DNA of 64,000 nt, from positions 5,084,001 to 5,148,000 of the forward strand of contig NZ_RJVJ01000001.1 of the NCBI RefSeq assembly GCF_003751605.1. The letters run 5' to 3'. Position 1 is the first letter of the stretch. Each line of letters opens with the position of its first letter. This document shows positions 43,543 through 52,600 of this stretch, piece after piece. Source of the DNA: Kitasatospora cineracea (lineage in GTDB: Bacteria > Actinomycetota > Actinomycetes > Streptomycetales > Streptomycetaceae). Both the position numbers and the translations under genes were made by a program. The notes below the pieces were generated by a model. It saw only the letters and a list, made by a program, of their open reading frames with translations, was not told the DNA's origin and did not search any database.

Positions 43543-44070
43543 ATGCGCCGAAGGCTCGGCCCCCTCTCACGCGCGGGCACGTGCGCCGCGATCTGCGCGC
43601 TGGCGACCGGCACCACCCTGCTGGGCTCCGGCCCGGCACTCGGCGAACCGGCCCCGGCCGGGCACCGGGCGGCCGCCGCCGCCGAGGTGCACTCGGACCT
43701 GCGCGTCATCGAGGCGGAGATCGACCCCGTCCAGCCGGGCGGCACCACCACCCTGCGGGCCGTGATCTCCAACGACGGCCCCGGCGAGACCGACGCGGGC
43801 TTCGCCGTCACCGTCCGCCTCCCCGAAGGCGCCACCGCCGTCGGCCCGTTCTTCCCGGACAACTGCCACCCGGACACCGAGGCGGACGACCTGCTCTGCC
43901 ACTTCGACACCGGCCTCCCCGTCCTGCGCAGCGCCAGCGTGGAGGTACCGGTCCGGGTCGAGGCCGGACTGCACCCCGGCGACCAGCTGGAGGACGGACT
44001 GGTGACCGTCTACGACCCCGACCAGCCCGAGATCACCCACTCCCGCCCGTTCGCCATCGACATCGTCTGA
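43543..44070 (+). CDS. Secreted protein with DUF11/CARDB-like beta domain
   Basis: 175 residues. Start ATG 43543 with GAGGAG upstream. Signal peptide ending near ALGEPAPA. One Ig-like domain follows: LRVIEAEIDPVQPGGTTTLRAVISNDGPGETDAGFAVTVRLPEG, typical of conserved-repeat domain 11 in surface and spore-coat proteins; NCHPDTEADDLLCHF may form a disulphide. No anchor is present, so it is released or wall-bound. It is 62 bp upstream of the GH16-like gene and likely co-transcribed. No enzymatic function expected. Confidence 0.75.
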   Translation: MRRRLGPLSRAGTCAAICALATGTTLLGSGPALGEPAPAGHRAAAAAEVHSDLRVIEAEIDPVQPGGTTTLRAVISNDGPGETDAGFAVTVRLPEGATAVGPFFPDNCHPDTEADDLLCHFDTGLPVLRSASVEVPVRVEAGLHPGDQLEDGLVTVYDPDQPEITHSRPFAIDIV

Positions 44071-44132
44071 CCCCCACCGCCCTCCCGGCCGACCGGACCG
44101 CCGGCCGGCCCCCACCCCCAGAAAGGACCACC

Positions 44133-45545
44133 ATGCGCATGGCCCGCCAGAGTGGCGCGGTCGCACTCGGACTGCTGCTCCCGCTGCTCCCCGTCGGCCC
44201 CGCAGCGGCCGCCGCGACCCCCGCGGTGCCCCTGGAGCTCCAGGACCTCAGGCCCACCATGGTCGCCCCCGACCATCCCGTCGCGGCCACGCTGACCGTG
44301 AACGCCGCCTCCTGCGTGACCGTGGACGAGCTGGGCGTCGCGGTCCGCGACGCCCAGGGCCGCCACCTCGACTTCCCCGGCTCCGGCGGCCCGGTGAAGG
44401 TCTGCCCCGGCGGTCACACCCTGATCACCGGCAAGCGCGCGTTCGCCGCCGGCCGCTACACCGAGTTCGGCTGGTACCGGACCGGTTCCACCTACCACGA
44501 CCTGCCCGCGATGACGCTCGACGTCGCCGCCGGGAAGATCGTCCAGCGCTCGCTCTCCCCGGACCACGCGGAGGCGGGCCAGGGCGTCGCGGCCACCCTC
44601 CGGCTCTCGTCCGAGTCCTGCATCCAGGTCGACGAGGTCGGCGTCGGGGTGCGGGACGAGAAGGACAACAACCTCGACTTCCCCGGCACGGCGAGCAACG
44701 TGACCGTCTGCCCGGAGGGCTACACCTTCACCTCCGGCACCCGGGCCCTCGAACCCGGCACCTACGAGGAGTTCGGCTGGTACCGGATCGGCAACACCTA
44801 CCACGACCTGGAGGTGAAGAACCTGGCGGTGGCCGCCAGGGCCACCGACCCGAACGGCTTCGGCAGCCTCGTCCTCGACGAGGACTTCTCCGGGCCGCTC
44901 AACCAACTGCGCTGGGAGGACGACAAGAGCAGCGCCTACCGCTACGGCAACCACAACCCCGACGACGACAAGCTGGACTGGCTCAAGCCGGCCGAGGTAG
45001 CCGCGGCCGACGGCGAGGCGGCCTTCACTGCCAAGGCAGGCCCCGAACGCCTGGAGAACGGCAAACAGGCCTGGGACACCGGCCTGCTGACCACCGAGGG
45101 CACCAAGGACAACTTCGAGGTCCGCCCCGGCGACTACGCCGAGGTGCGGATGCGCCTGCCCGAGCAGCTCGGCGCCTGGCCCGCGCTGTGGACCTGGCGG
45201 GAGGGCGGCAACGAGATCGACTCCTTCGAGTACCACCCCGACAACCCGCACCTGCTCGAACTCAGCAACCGGATCCGCACCGCCGGCCTCTACTACGAGG
45301 ACCCGGAGGCGATCAAGCCCGGCGAGTGGGTCACCGTCGGCGTGCACTACGGGGCCGACAACAACGACTGGTACGTCAACCACAAGCTGGTCTTCTCGGA
45401 CCACACCGGCACCGGCAAGGACTGGCACGCCTTCCTGATCCTCAACCTCTCGGTGGTCTCCGGCAAGTACCACCCCGTCCCCGACGGCCGCGCCACGATC
45501 GAGACGGACGCCGACTACCTGCGGGTGTGGCGCAAGACGGCCTGA
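44133..45545 (+). CDS. Secreted GH16-like enzyme with duplicated N-terminal module
   Basis: 470 residues. Signal peptide to about AAAAATP. Residues about 40-240 are two copies of an unnamed 75-residue module: TVDELGVAVRD...HLDFPG...VCPGGHTLITG...EFGWYRTGSTYHDL, then QVDEVGVGVRD...NLDFPG...VCPEGYTFTSG...EFGWYRIGNTYHDL. Each holds a pair of cysteines. The C-terminal half is a concanavalin-like lectin/glucanase: LDEDFSGPLNQLRWE, WPALWTWREGG, and the GH16 catalytic pattern ExDxxE as NEIDSFEYHPD. It probably hydrolyses or binds a beta-glucan or galactan. The repeated module has the look of a carbohydrate-binding unit. Confidence 0.8.
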   Translation: MRMARQSGAVALGLLLPLLPVGPAAAAATPAVPLELQDLRPTMVAPDHPVAATLTVNAASCVTVDELGVAVRDAQGRHLDFPGSGGPVKVCPGGHTLITGKRAFAAGRYTEFGWYRTGSTYHDLPAMTLDVAAGKIVQRSLSPDHAEAGQGVAATLRLSSESCIQVDEVGVGVRDEKDNNLDFPGTASNVTVCPEGYTFTSGTRALEPGTYEEFGWYRIGNTYHDLEVKNLAVAARATDPNGFGSLVLDEDFSGPLNQLRWEDDKSSAYRYGNHNPDDDKLDWLKPAEVAAADGEAAFTAKAGPERLENGKQAWDTGLLTTEGTKDNFEVRPGDYAEVRMRLPEQLGAWPALWTWREGGNEIDSFEYHPDNPHLLELSNRIRTAGLYYEDPEAIKPGEWVTVGVHYGADNNDWYVNHKLVFSDHTGTGKDWHAFLILNLSVVSGKYHPVPDGRATIETDADYLRVWRKTA

Positions 45546-45566
45546 CAGTCCGTCAACCACGCGGCG

Positions 45567-45604
45567 CGCTGCCCGCCGCGGTCCCCGGACCGCGGCGGGC
45601 AGCG
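45567..45604. terminator. Strong hairpin after the GH16-like gene
   Basis: CGCTGCCCGCCGCGGTCC pairs with GGACCGCGGCGGGCAGCG, 18-bp stem with a 2-base loop. Confidence 0.85.
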
Positions 45605-45633
45605 TCGTTCGCGGGCGCTTCGGGCACGGAAGC

Positions 45634-45670
45634 GCCCGGTGGGCCCCGATCCGATCGGGGCCCACCGGGC
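45634..45670. terminator. Second hairpin, between convergent genes
   Basis: GCCCGGTGGGCCCCGAT pairs with ATCGGGGCCCACCGGGC, 17-bp stem, 3-base loop. Placed to end the protease transcript from the other strand. Confidence 0.85.
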
Positions 45671-45689
45671 GGCAGGAATCAGGTGGTGG

Positions 45690-48600
45690 TCAGGCGGTGG
45701 GCCGGTGCGCGGCCTCGGGGACCACGGGCTCGGCCTCGTCCAGCTTCCAGCGCTGCACGCCGTCCAGGCCGCAGGAGCTCTGGGCGAGGAGGGTGCCGTC
45801 GGTGGCGGCGCCGTCCTTGGTGGTCAGGCACTTGCCGCTGGAGGCGCTGCGGATGGAGGTGCCGCCCGCCGGGTTCACCAGGACGCGCCACTTCTGGTTG
45901 CCGCCGTCGCCGCAGTAGTAGCTGCCGACCTGGGCGTTGTCGGAGGTGCTGCCGCGGTAGAGGTCCATGCAGCCGCCCACTTCGGTGGCGCGGATGCGGA
46001 CGGTGCCGTCGGGGTTGGGCTCCAGGCGGAACTGCGCGGCCTTGCCGGTGGCGCCGAGCACCAGCGGGCTGTCCGTGGAGTCGGCGCCGGCCGGCGTCCC
46101 GGCGAACTTGCCCGCGGCGAGGTCGCTGAGGGTGTAGGAGCGCGCCGGGTCGAAGTCGACCTGCTGCCACTGGTCGATGCCGGGCACGTCCACCCGGACG
46201 TCCCAGCGCTGGACGGGGTCCAGGCCGCAGGTGGTCTGGGCGAGGGTGGTGCCGTCGGTGGTCGCGCCGTCCTTGGTGGTCAGGCACTTGCCGCTGTCGA
46301 CGCTGCGGACGGACGTCCCGCCGGCCGGGTTGGCGAGCAGCCGCCACTTCTGGTTGTCGCTGTCCTGGCAGCCGTAGCTGCCGATCTCGGCGTTGTCGCC
46401 GCTGCGGCCGCGATAGAGGTCCATGCAGCCGTCCACCTCGGTGGTGCGGATGCGGACGGTGCCGTCGGGGTTGGGCTCCAGGCGGAACTGCGCGGCCTTG
46501 CCGGTGGCGCCGAGCACCAGCGGGCTGTCCGCGTCACGGGCACCCGCGGGCGTCCCGGCGGGCTTGCCCGCGGCGAGGTTGCCGAGCGTGTAGGGGACGG
46601 TGCCGAGCGGAGCCGGCTCGGCCTTCCACTGGTCCACCGGCGGAACCGAGGCCGTCACCTCCCACCGGTCGTGCGCCTCGACGCCGCAGGGCCCGCCGGC
46701 CAGTTGGGTACCGGAGTCGTTCGAGTCGTCCTTTACGGTGAGGCAGTCCCGGGTGGCCTGGTTGATGAGCGAGATGCCGCCGGCCGGGTTCTGCGCGAGC
46801 CGCCAGGTCCGGGCGGGCACGTTGTCGCCGCAGTACCACTCGCCGATCCGGGTGCCGCTCTGCTGCACGCAGATCTCCTCGTTCGCCGGGTCGCGGAGCT
46901 CGTAACCGCCGGCGTTGGCGACGATCTTCCACCGCGACTGCGGGTCGGAGGCGTGCTGTTCCAGGTACTGGGGCGGCTTGGTGCCGGCGGGGATGGCGGC
47001 GTCCAGGCCGGAGCCGGCGTTGCGGATCTCGTACGGTACGGTGCCGATCCAGTTGCCGACGGTCGGCCAGTCCTCCGACGCGGGCACAGTCTGCACCATG
47101 TCCCAGCTCTGGGCCCGGTCCAGCCGGCAGCGCGTCTGGACCAGGGCCGCTCCGTCGGCGGTGGATCCGTCCTTGGGCACCAGGCACATGTCCGACAGGA
47201 CGTTGCGCAGCGCGATGCCGCCGAGCGGGTGCCGCTGGACCTTCCAGAGCTGGTTCTCCGACCCGGCCGAGCAGGCGTAGTCGATCACCCGGCCGCCCTC
47301 GCTCGTCGAGCCGTACGCGACGTCCGCGCAGCGGCCGGTGGCGGCGTTCTTCAGCTGGTAGGTGCCCTCGCCGGCCGGCAGCACGGCGAACCGCGTCTCG
47401 TCCCCGGCCGTTTGGCGCTGCACCAGGTCGGCGGAGGCCGAGCCCGGGGCGGGCGCGGCGGCGGTCAACTTGCTCGCGGCGTCCGTGAACCGGTACGCGA
47501 TGCCCGGGACGAAGTCCGCCGCGGGCCACTGCGGGGTGCCGGACGGGGTGGTGGCGGTGACGGTGGTCGGCGCGTAGCCGGTGCGCTGGCCGGTGACCCG
47601 CACCGTGATGGCCTTCCCGGCCAGTTCGGCCGGCACGGTGAAGGTCGGGGCGAGCGCGCCGGGGACCTCCTGGCCGTCGGCGAGCCACTGGAAGCGGTGA
47701 CAGGTGCCCTCGGCCCACCCGTCGGTCTGCACGCCCAGGGTCTCGCCCGTGCCGGGCTTGCCGATCACCTCGGCCCTGCCGTCGGGCTGGACGGGCAGCG
47801 CCGGGCCGTCCGCCGCGGCGGGATTGGTCAGCGTGACGGTGATCTGCGCGCTCGCGGTCTCGCTCTGCTCGGTGCCGGTCCGGTCGACCTTCAGGGTCAC
47901 GCCGCCCTTCGACCAGGTCTGGCCCTCGCGCCGGCCGTACCGGATGGAGTCGCTGTCGGGCGCGTCGGTGAGCAGCTGGGTGTAGTCCGAGTCGACGACC
48001 CGTTGGACGGTGACCCCGAGGTTGTACCTGTGGCGGGTGTTGTTCTTGTTCCGGGCGTACTGCGACTGGGCGTCGCGCCCCTGGGCGTTGCGCCAGTCGA
48101 AGTGGTAGGTGGTGCCGTCGGTCGGGTCGACCACCTTCACGCCCCGGGTGCCGGTGTCGCTGCCGCGCCCGAACAGGTCGTAGGTGCGGGTCACGCTGCG
48201 CTGGCCCTCGGACAGCTCCAGCGGCTGCACCTCACAGGTGGAGGCGATGTCGAGCTTGCCGCGGTCGAAGGAGTCGAAGGAGCCCGGATGGATGGGCGGG
48301 CTGGTGACCAGCGACGTTCCCATCGCGGTGTACAGGTTGCCGTAGGAGGCATCGGAGCAGGAATCCCCGACGCAGGTGTAGGTATGGGCGTGGGAGAGGC
48401 CGAAGTTGTGGCCCAGCTCGTGCGGGATGGTGGTGGTGTTCTTGTTCGGGCTGTAGTCGAAGGAGACGTAGCCGCCGTTGCCGATCGAGGGCGAGCCGAC
48501 GGTGCCCAGCCCGCCGCCGCACCCGCCGGGCTGGACGACGAACAGGTGGTTGCCGGTGCTGCCGCCGAACTTGACGTCGGGGAAGAGCTCGTCCTCCACC

Positions 48601-49259
48601 TGCGACCACAGCTTGCCGCCGCCGTAGCACTCGGTGCCGCTGGCTTCGGCCTCCAGGACCTTCCCCTGGACGTCGAAGGAGGTGATGTACCCGTTGCTCT
48701 CGGCGACCCAGCGCTTGAGGCCGTCGTCCACCACGTTCTTGATGTCGTCGTCGGTGGCTGGTTTGCCGTCGTAGGTGTAGTCGCCGCGGTTGGTGATCTT
48801 GACGATCCAGGCGCGGTGCGCGGAGGGCGTCGGAGCCTTCCGCACCGGTGCCGCGACCTTGGCCTGGCGGACCTTGCCGTCGGCCGCCACCTGGGCGTCG
48901 ATCCGGCCCTGCGCCTCGCTCGGCAGGCCCTTGTCGAAGTGCAGTTCGACCCATTCGCCGCCGGCGGCGGGCTTGAGGTAGTACCGGTCGCCGGCCTCCG
49001 GCTGCCCGGCCCTGGCCTCCGGGCCGGGATCGGGGGCGGGGACGACCACCAGGTCCCCCGCGAGGTCGCGGGTGGTGCCGGACACGCCGGGGTCCGCGTA
49101 CTGCAGGACCCGCCGGTCCGGCCCGCCCCCGTCCCCGGGCGGCGGGGCCGCGGCCGCCGCGCTCGCGGAGAACACCAGGGGGGCCGGGCCGAGCAGGCCG
49201 GCCACGATCATGCTCGCCAGCAGCCTGCGTGATCTGCGCGAGGTGACTGGAAGGGTCAT
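45690..49259 (-). CDS. Secreted metzincin-type zinc protease with ricin-like lectin repeats
   Basis: 1189 residues. Start ATG 49259 with GAGGAG seven bases upstream; signal peptide RRLLASMIVAGLLGPAPLVF to SASAAAA. The catalytic domain (about 120-420) contains the full zincin motif HELGHNFGLSHAH (HExxHxxGxxH) and the Met-turn candidate LYTAMGTS, so it is a metzincin similar to reprolysin/gametolysin-like proteases. An Ig-like domain follows, then at least six ricin B-type QxW segments (NQLWKV, AQSWDM, DRWEV, NQKWRL, VQRWDV, NQKWRV). Two 152-residue units are nearly identical, including an 85-bp DNA repeat. It would degrade proteins while bound to glycan surfaces. Promoter region carries TTGTCTAGACAG. 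Confidence 0.88.
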   Translation of the reverse strand: MTLPVTSRRSRRLLASMIVAGLLGPAPLVFSASAAAAAPPPGDGGGPDRRVLQYADPGVSGTTRDLAGDLVVVPAPDPGPEARAGQPEAGDRYYLKPAAGGEWVELHFDKGLPSEAQGRIDAQVAADGKVRQAKVAAPVRKAPTPSAHRAWIVKITNRGDYTYDGKPATDDDIKNVVDDGLKRWVAESNGYITSFDVQGKVLEAEASGTECYGGGKLWSQVEDELFPDVKFGGSTGNHLFVVQPGGCGGGLGTVGSPSIGNGGYVSFDYSPNKNTTTIPHELGHNFGLSHAHTYTCVGDSCSDASYGNLYTAMGTSLVTSPPIHPGSFDSFDRGKLDIASTCEVQPLELSEGQRSVTRTYDLFGRGSDTGTRGVKVVDPTDGTTYHFDWRNAQGRDAQSQYARNKNNTRHRYNLGVTVQRVVDSDYTQLLTDAPDSDSIRYGRREGQTWSKGGVTLKVDRTGTEQSETASAQITVTLTNPAAADGPALPVQPDGRAEVIGKPGTGETLGVQTDGWAEGTCHRFQWLADGQEVPGALAPTFTVPAELAGKAITVRVTGQRTGYAPTTVTATTPSGTPQWPAADFVPGIAYRFTDAASKLTAAAPAPGSASADLVQRQTAGDETRFAVLPAGEGTYQLKNAATGRCADVAYGSTSEGGRVIDYACSAGSENQLWKVQRHPLGGIALRNVLSDMCLVPKDGSTADGAALVQTRCRLDRAQSWDMVQTVPASEDWPTVGNWIGTVPYEIRNAGSGLDAAIPAGTKPPQYLEQHASDPQSRWKIVANAGGYELRDPANEEICVQQSGTRIGEWYCGDNVPARTWRLAQNPAGGISLINQATRDCLTVKDDSNDSGTQLAGGPCGVEAHDRWEVTASVPPVDQWKAEPAPLGTVPYTLGNLAAGKPAGTPAGARDADSPLVLGATGKAAQFRLEPNPDGTVRIRTTEVDGCMDLYRGRSGDNAEIGSYGCQDSDNQKWRLLANPAGGTSVRSVDSGKCLTTKDGATTDGTTLAQTTCGLDPVQRWDVRVDVPGIDQWQQVDFDPARSYTLSDLAAGKFAGTPAGADSTDSPLVLGATGKAAQFRLEPNPDGTVRIRATEVGGCMDLYRGSTSDNAQVGSYYCGDGGNQKWRVLVNPAGGTSIRSASSGKCLTTKDGAATDGTLLAQSSCGLDGVQRWKLDEAEPVVPEAAHRPTA
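45991..46075. repeat. 85-bp direct repeat, copy 1 (in the protease lectin region)
   Basis: Identical base for base to 46447-46531, 456 bp (152 codons) apart and in frame. Shows a recent tandem duplication or gene conversion of the lectin unit. Confidence 0.9.
46447..46531. repeat. 85-bp direct repeat, copy 2
   Basis: Identical to 45991-46075. Encodes ADSPLVLGATGKAAQFRLEP and the next residues in both units. Confidence 0.9.
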
Positions 49260-49699
49260 CAGGTACTCCTCGTCGGTCGGACGGTGAAGGGGTTGTCTAG
49301 ACAGAAGTTCCGACCGGGATCTTCTATCCGGACGGACGCCGTTCCGGTCCGGCGACACGGCGGGACAACCCGAATGACGCAGCGCCAATTCGTGCCCCGG
49401 GCAGCGCGATTGACCCGGAAGAGTGGCCGACGGGCGTGGCGGCGGGATATTAGACAGTTGGGTTGGACTATTTTGAATCCGGCCCGCCCGGCGTTCCCGT
49501 GAAGACGGGCACGAGGAGCGCGCAGGCGGGTGGGGCTCCACCGCCGCTCGGCACCCGCCGAGCGGCGGGTGGGGCGATCCCCGGGGGTGGGGGGCGGTAC
49601 GCGCGACCGGCCGTGCCGCGGCCCGTCCCGCCCCGCCCCGCCCCGCCGGGCACCGGAACCCCGGCAGGGACATTCGTCCGACAGAAACGGGAACGAGAG
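49260..49699. other. Divergent promoter region of protease and fibril genes
   Basis: 440 bp without a gene. TTGTCTAGACAG lies at 49293-49304, 34 bp before the protease start, and ATTAGACAGTTGG at 49449. A polypurine/CCCCGCC-rich stretch follows up to the fibril start. Confidence 0.5.
49293..49304. promoter_or_regulatory. GTCTAGAC palindromic operator
   Basis: TTGTCTAGACAG is symmetric over 10 of 12 positions around TCTAGA. The core GTCTAGAC fits the GT-N-TA-N-AC pattern of HutC-type GntR operators; ROK operators can look similar. Confidence 0.65.
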
Positions 49700-52600
49700 A
49701 TGAGCGACGGGAACGCCTGGCGGTCCTGGGTCCTGAAGGCCGCGGTGCTCGGACTGTCGGTGACCCAACTGGGCCTGGCCGACGGTGCCCACCCGGCACC
49801 GGCCGCCGTGCCCGACACCTTTTCGGCGCACGGCCGTTCGGCCCGGGCCGCGCTGCCGCCCACGGTCGTCTACCAGGAGAAGTTCGAGGGTCCCGGCGGA
49901 GTCCAGATGCTCGGCACGTACGACCCGGACCTCTACGCCGACGCGTACTGGCGGACGGCGGGTGCCTGCAACGGCATCGTGGTCGGCGGCAACGACCAGG
50001 GCGCCTACACCGACCCGGCCGGAACCGGCAGTTGCCAGGGCCTCGGCAAGCTCGGCACCCTGGCCGCCGCCCTCGGCGGCGGGAACCGGGCCAACCACGC
50101 CCTGGCCGCCTACACCAGCGCCAACGGCCCGAGCGGCGCCGTCGAACTGCAGTCGCCCCCGATCGACGTGGTCACGGGCGGCTGGTACACCGCCTACGTG
50201 CGCTACGCGGCCGCCAACTGCGCCGTGTCGAGCCCGCTGTACACCTTCTCCCTGGTGGACGTGGCGACGGGCGCCGAGACCGTCCTGGCGAAGGGCATCC
50301 GGGCCTGCGACTACGGGAACAACGTGCTCGGGGTCAAGGTCGGCACCATCCAGAGCCCGCGGGCCATGCGCTGGAACGGCAGCGGCCAGGTGCGGCTGCG
50401 TCTGCGCAACGAGAACGGCAGCGCCAAGGGCAACGACGGGGCGATCGACGACCTGACCCTGCAGCAGGCCACCCCGAAGCTCGACAAGGAGTTCCTGCCC
50501 GCGACCGGCGTCCGGCTCGGACAGCCCGCGACGGTGCGGTTCACCGTCACCAACACCAGTGAGCTCGCCGCCAAACCGGACCTCTCCTTCACCGACGACC
50601 TGGCCCCCGGCCTGGTCGTCGCCGACCCGGCCGAGGTGCACAACACCTGCGGCGGCACCCCCGTGGCGACCCCGGGCAGCGGCCGGATCGGTCTGGACGG
50701 CGGAGAGCTGAAGAACAACCAGGCCACCTGCACGATCGACCTCCAGGTGGTGTCCGCCACCCGGACCGGCGTGATCAGCAACGGCCCCGACAACATCACC
50801 GGCAACCTCCAGCCCCCCGACACCGTCACCCTGACCGTCTCCGACCCGCGGGCCGCCGACAGCACCGCCACCACCCCGTACCACACCCCCGTCACCGTCG
50901 ACGTGCTCCGGGCCGACAGCGCGGGCGACCCCGCCTACCCGCTGGTGCCGGCCTCGGTGGTCTTCACCCCCGACGGGCAGCCGCCGGGCGCCGACGTCTC
51001 CGACGGCGGCAAGACGCTCACCGTCCCCGGGCAGGGCGTCTACACCGTCGACCCGCAGAGCGGGCAGGTCGCCTTCGCGCCCGCTCCCGAACTGGTCGGC
51101 CCCGCCGTACCCGTGCGCTACCAGGTCGCGGACACCAACGGCGCCACCGCGAGCGCCGCCGTCGCCGTGGCCGTCGGCCCGCCCGATCCGACCGGCGCCG
51201 ACGACACCGCCACCACCCCCTACAACACGCCCGTCACCCTCGACCCGGTCGCCAACGACGACTCCGGGGCGCCCGGCGGCGGCTTCGACCCCGCCTCGGT
51301 CCGGCTCGTCGACCCCGCCACCGGACAGCCCGTCACCACCCTGACCGTCCCCGGCCAGGGCACCTACACCGCGGACCCGGCCACCGGCGCGATCCGGTTC
51401 GTCCCGCTGCCCACCTTCACCGGCACCGCCACCCCGGTCGAGTACCAGGCCACCTCCACCTTCGGCCGCCCCGTCCGGGCCCGGGCCACCGTCACCGTGC
51501 AGCCCCCGCCGCCGCCGACCGCCGCCGACGACACCGCCAGCGGGCCGCACGGCCGGCCGCTCACCTTCCGGCCACTGGCCAACGACGACTCCGGCCCGCC
51601 CGGAACCGCCTTCGACCCCGCCACCCTCCGGCTCACCGACCCCGCCACCGGGCGGCCCGCCACTACCGTCACCGTCCCCGGCCAGGGCCGCTGGGACCTC
51701 GACCCGGCCACCGCCACCGTCACCTTCACCCCCGACCCGGACTTCCACGGCCAGGCCACCCCCGTCCCCTACACCGTCGCCACCACCACCGGCGGCACCG
51801 CCACCGCCACCCTGACGGCCACCGTTCGCCCCGCCCCCACCGCGAACCCGGACACCGCCACCGTCCCGCACAGCCGGCCCGCCACCCTCGACGTGTTGGC
51901 CAACGACACCCCCGGCGCCCCGTTCGACCCCGCCACCGTCCGCCTGCTGGACCCCGCCGGGAACCCGGTCACCACCCTGACCGTCCCCGGCCAGGGCCGC
52001 TGGGACACCGACCCGGCCACCGGCCGGGTGCGCTTCACCCCGGAGGAAGGTTTCTCCGGCACCGCCCAAGTCCCCTACCAGGTCAGCGACACCGACGGGA
52101 ACACCGCCCGCTCCACCGCCGCCGTCACCGTCGCCACGCCCCCGACCGCCCGCCCCGATCAGGGGACGGCCACGCAGGGGCACCCGGTCGAGTTCACCCC
52201 GCTGGCCAACGACACCGCGGGCGGCCTGGGCAGCGCACCGGACCCGGCGAGCGTGCGGCTGACCGACCCGGCGACGGGCGCGGCGGTGACCGAACTGACC
52301 GTCCCGGGACAGGGGGTGTGGCGGGCGGACACCACGACCGGGAAGGTCGTCTTCACGCCGCTGCCCGCGTTCACGGGGCAGGCCGCGCCGGTGGCCTACA
52401 CCGCGCAGGACGCCGACGGGGTGCCGTTCGGCTCGACCATGACGCCGACCGTCACCCCGATCCACCCGGTGGCCACCCCGGACCGGGCCACCACCGCGCA
52501 GGGACACCCGGCCGTGCTGGACCCGGCGGCCAACGACACGGCGGGTCCTGACGGACCGTCGGTCGTCCCGTCCAGCCTACGGCTGCTGGACGACGCGGGG

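Noticed and set aside
49259..52507. 1082-codon minus-strand frame opposite the fibril protein
   Set aside because: Gly/Val-rich mirror of the repetitive CshA repeats without any domain.
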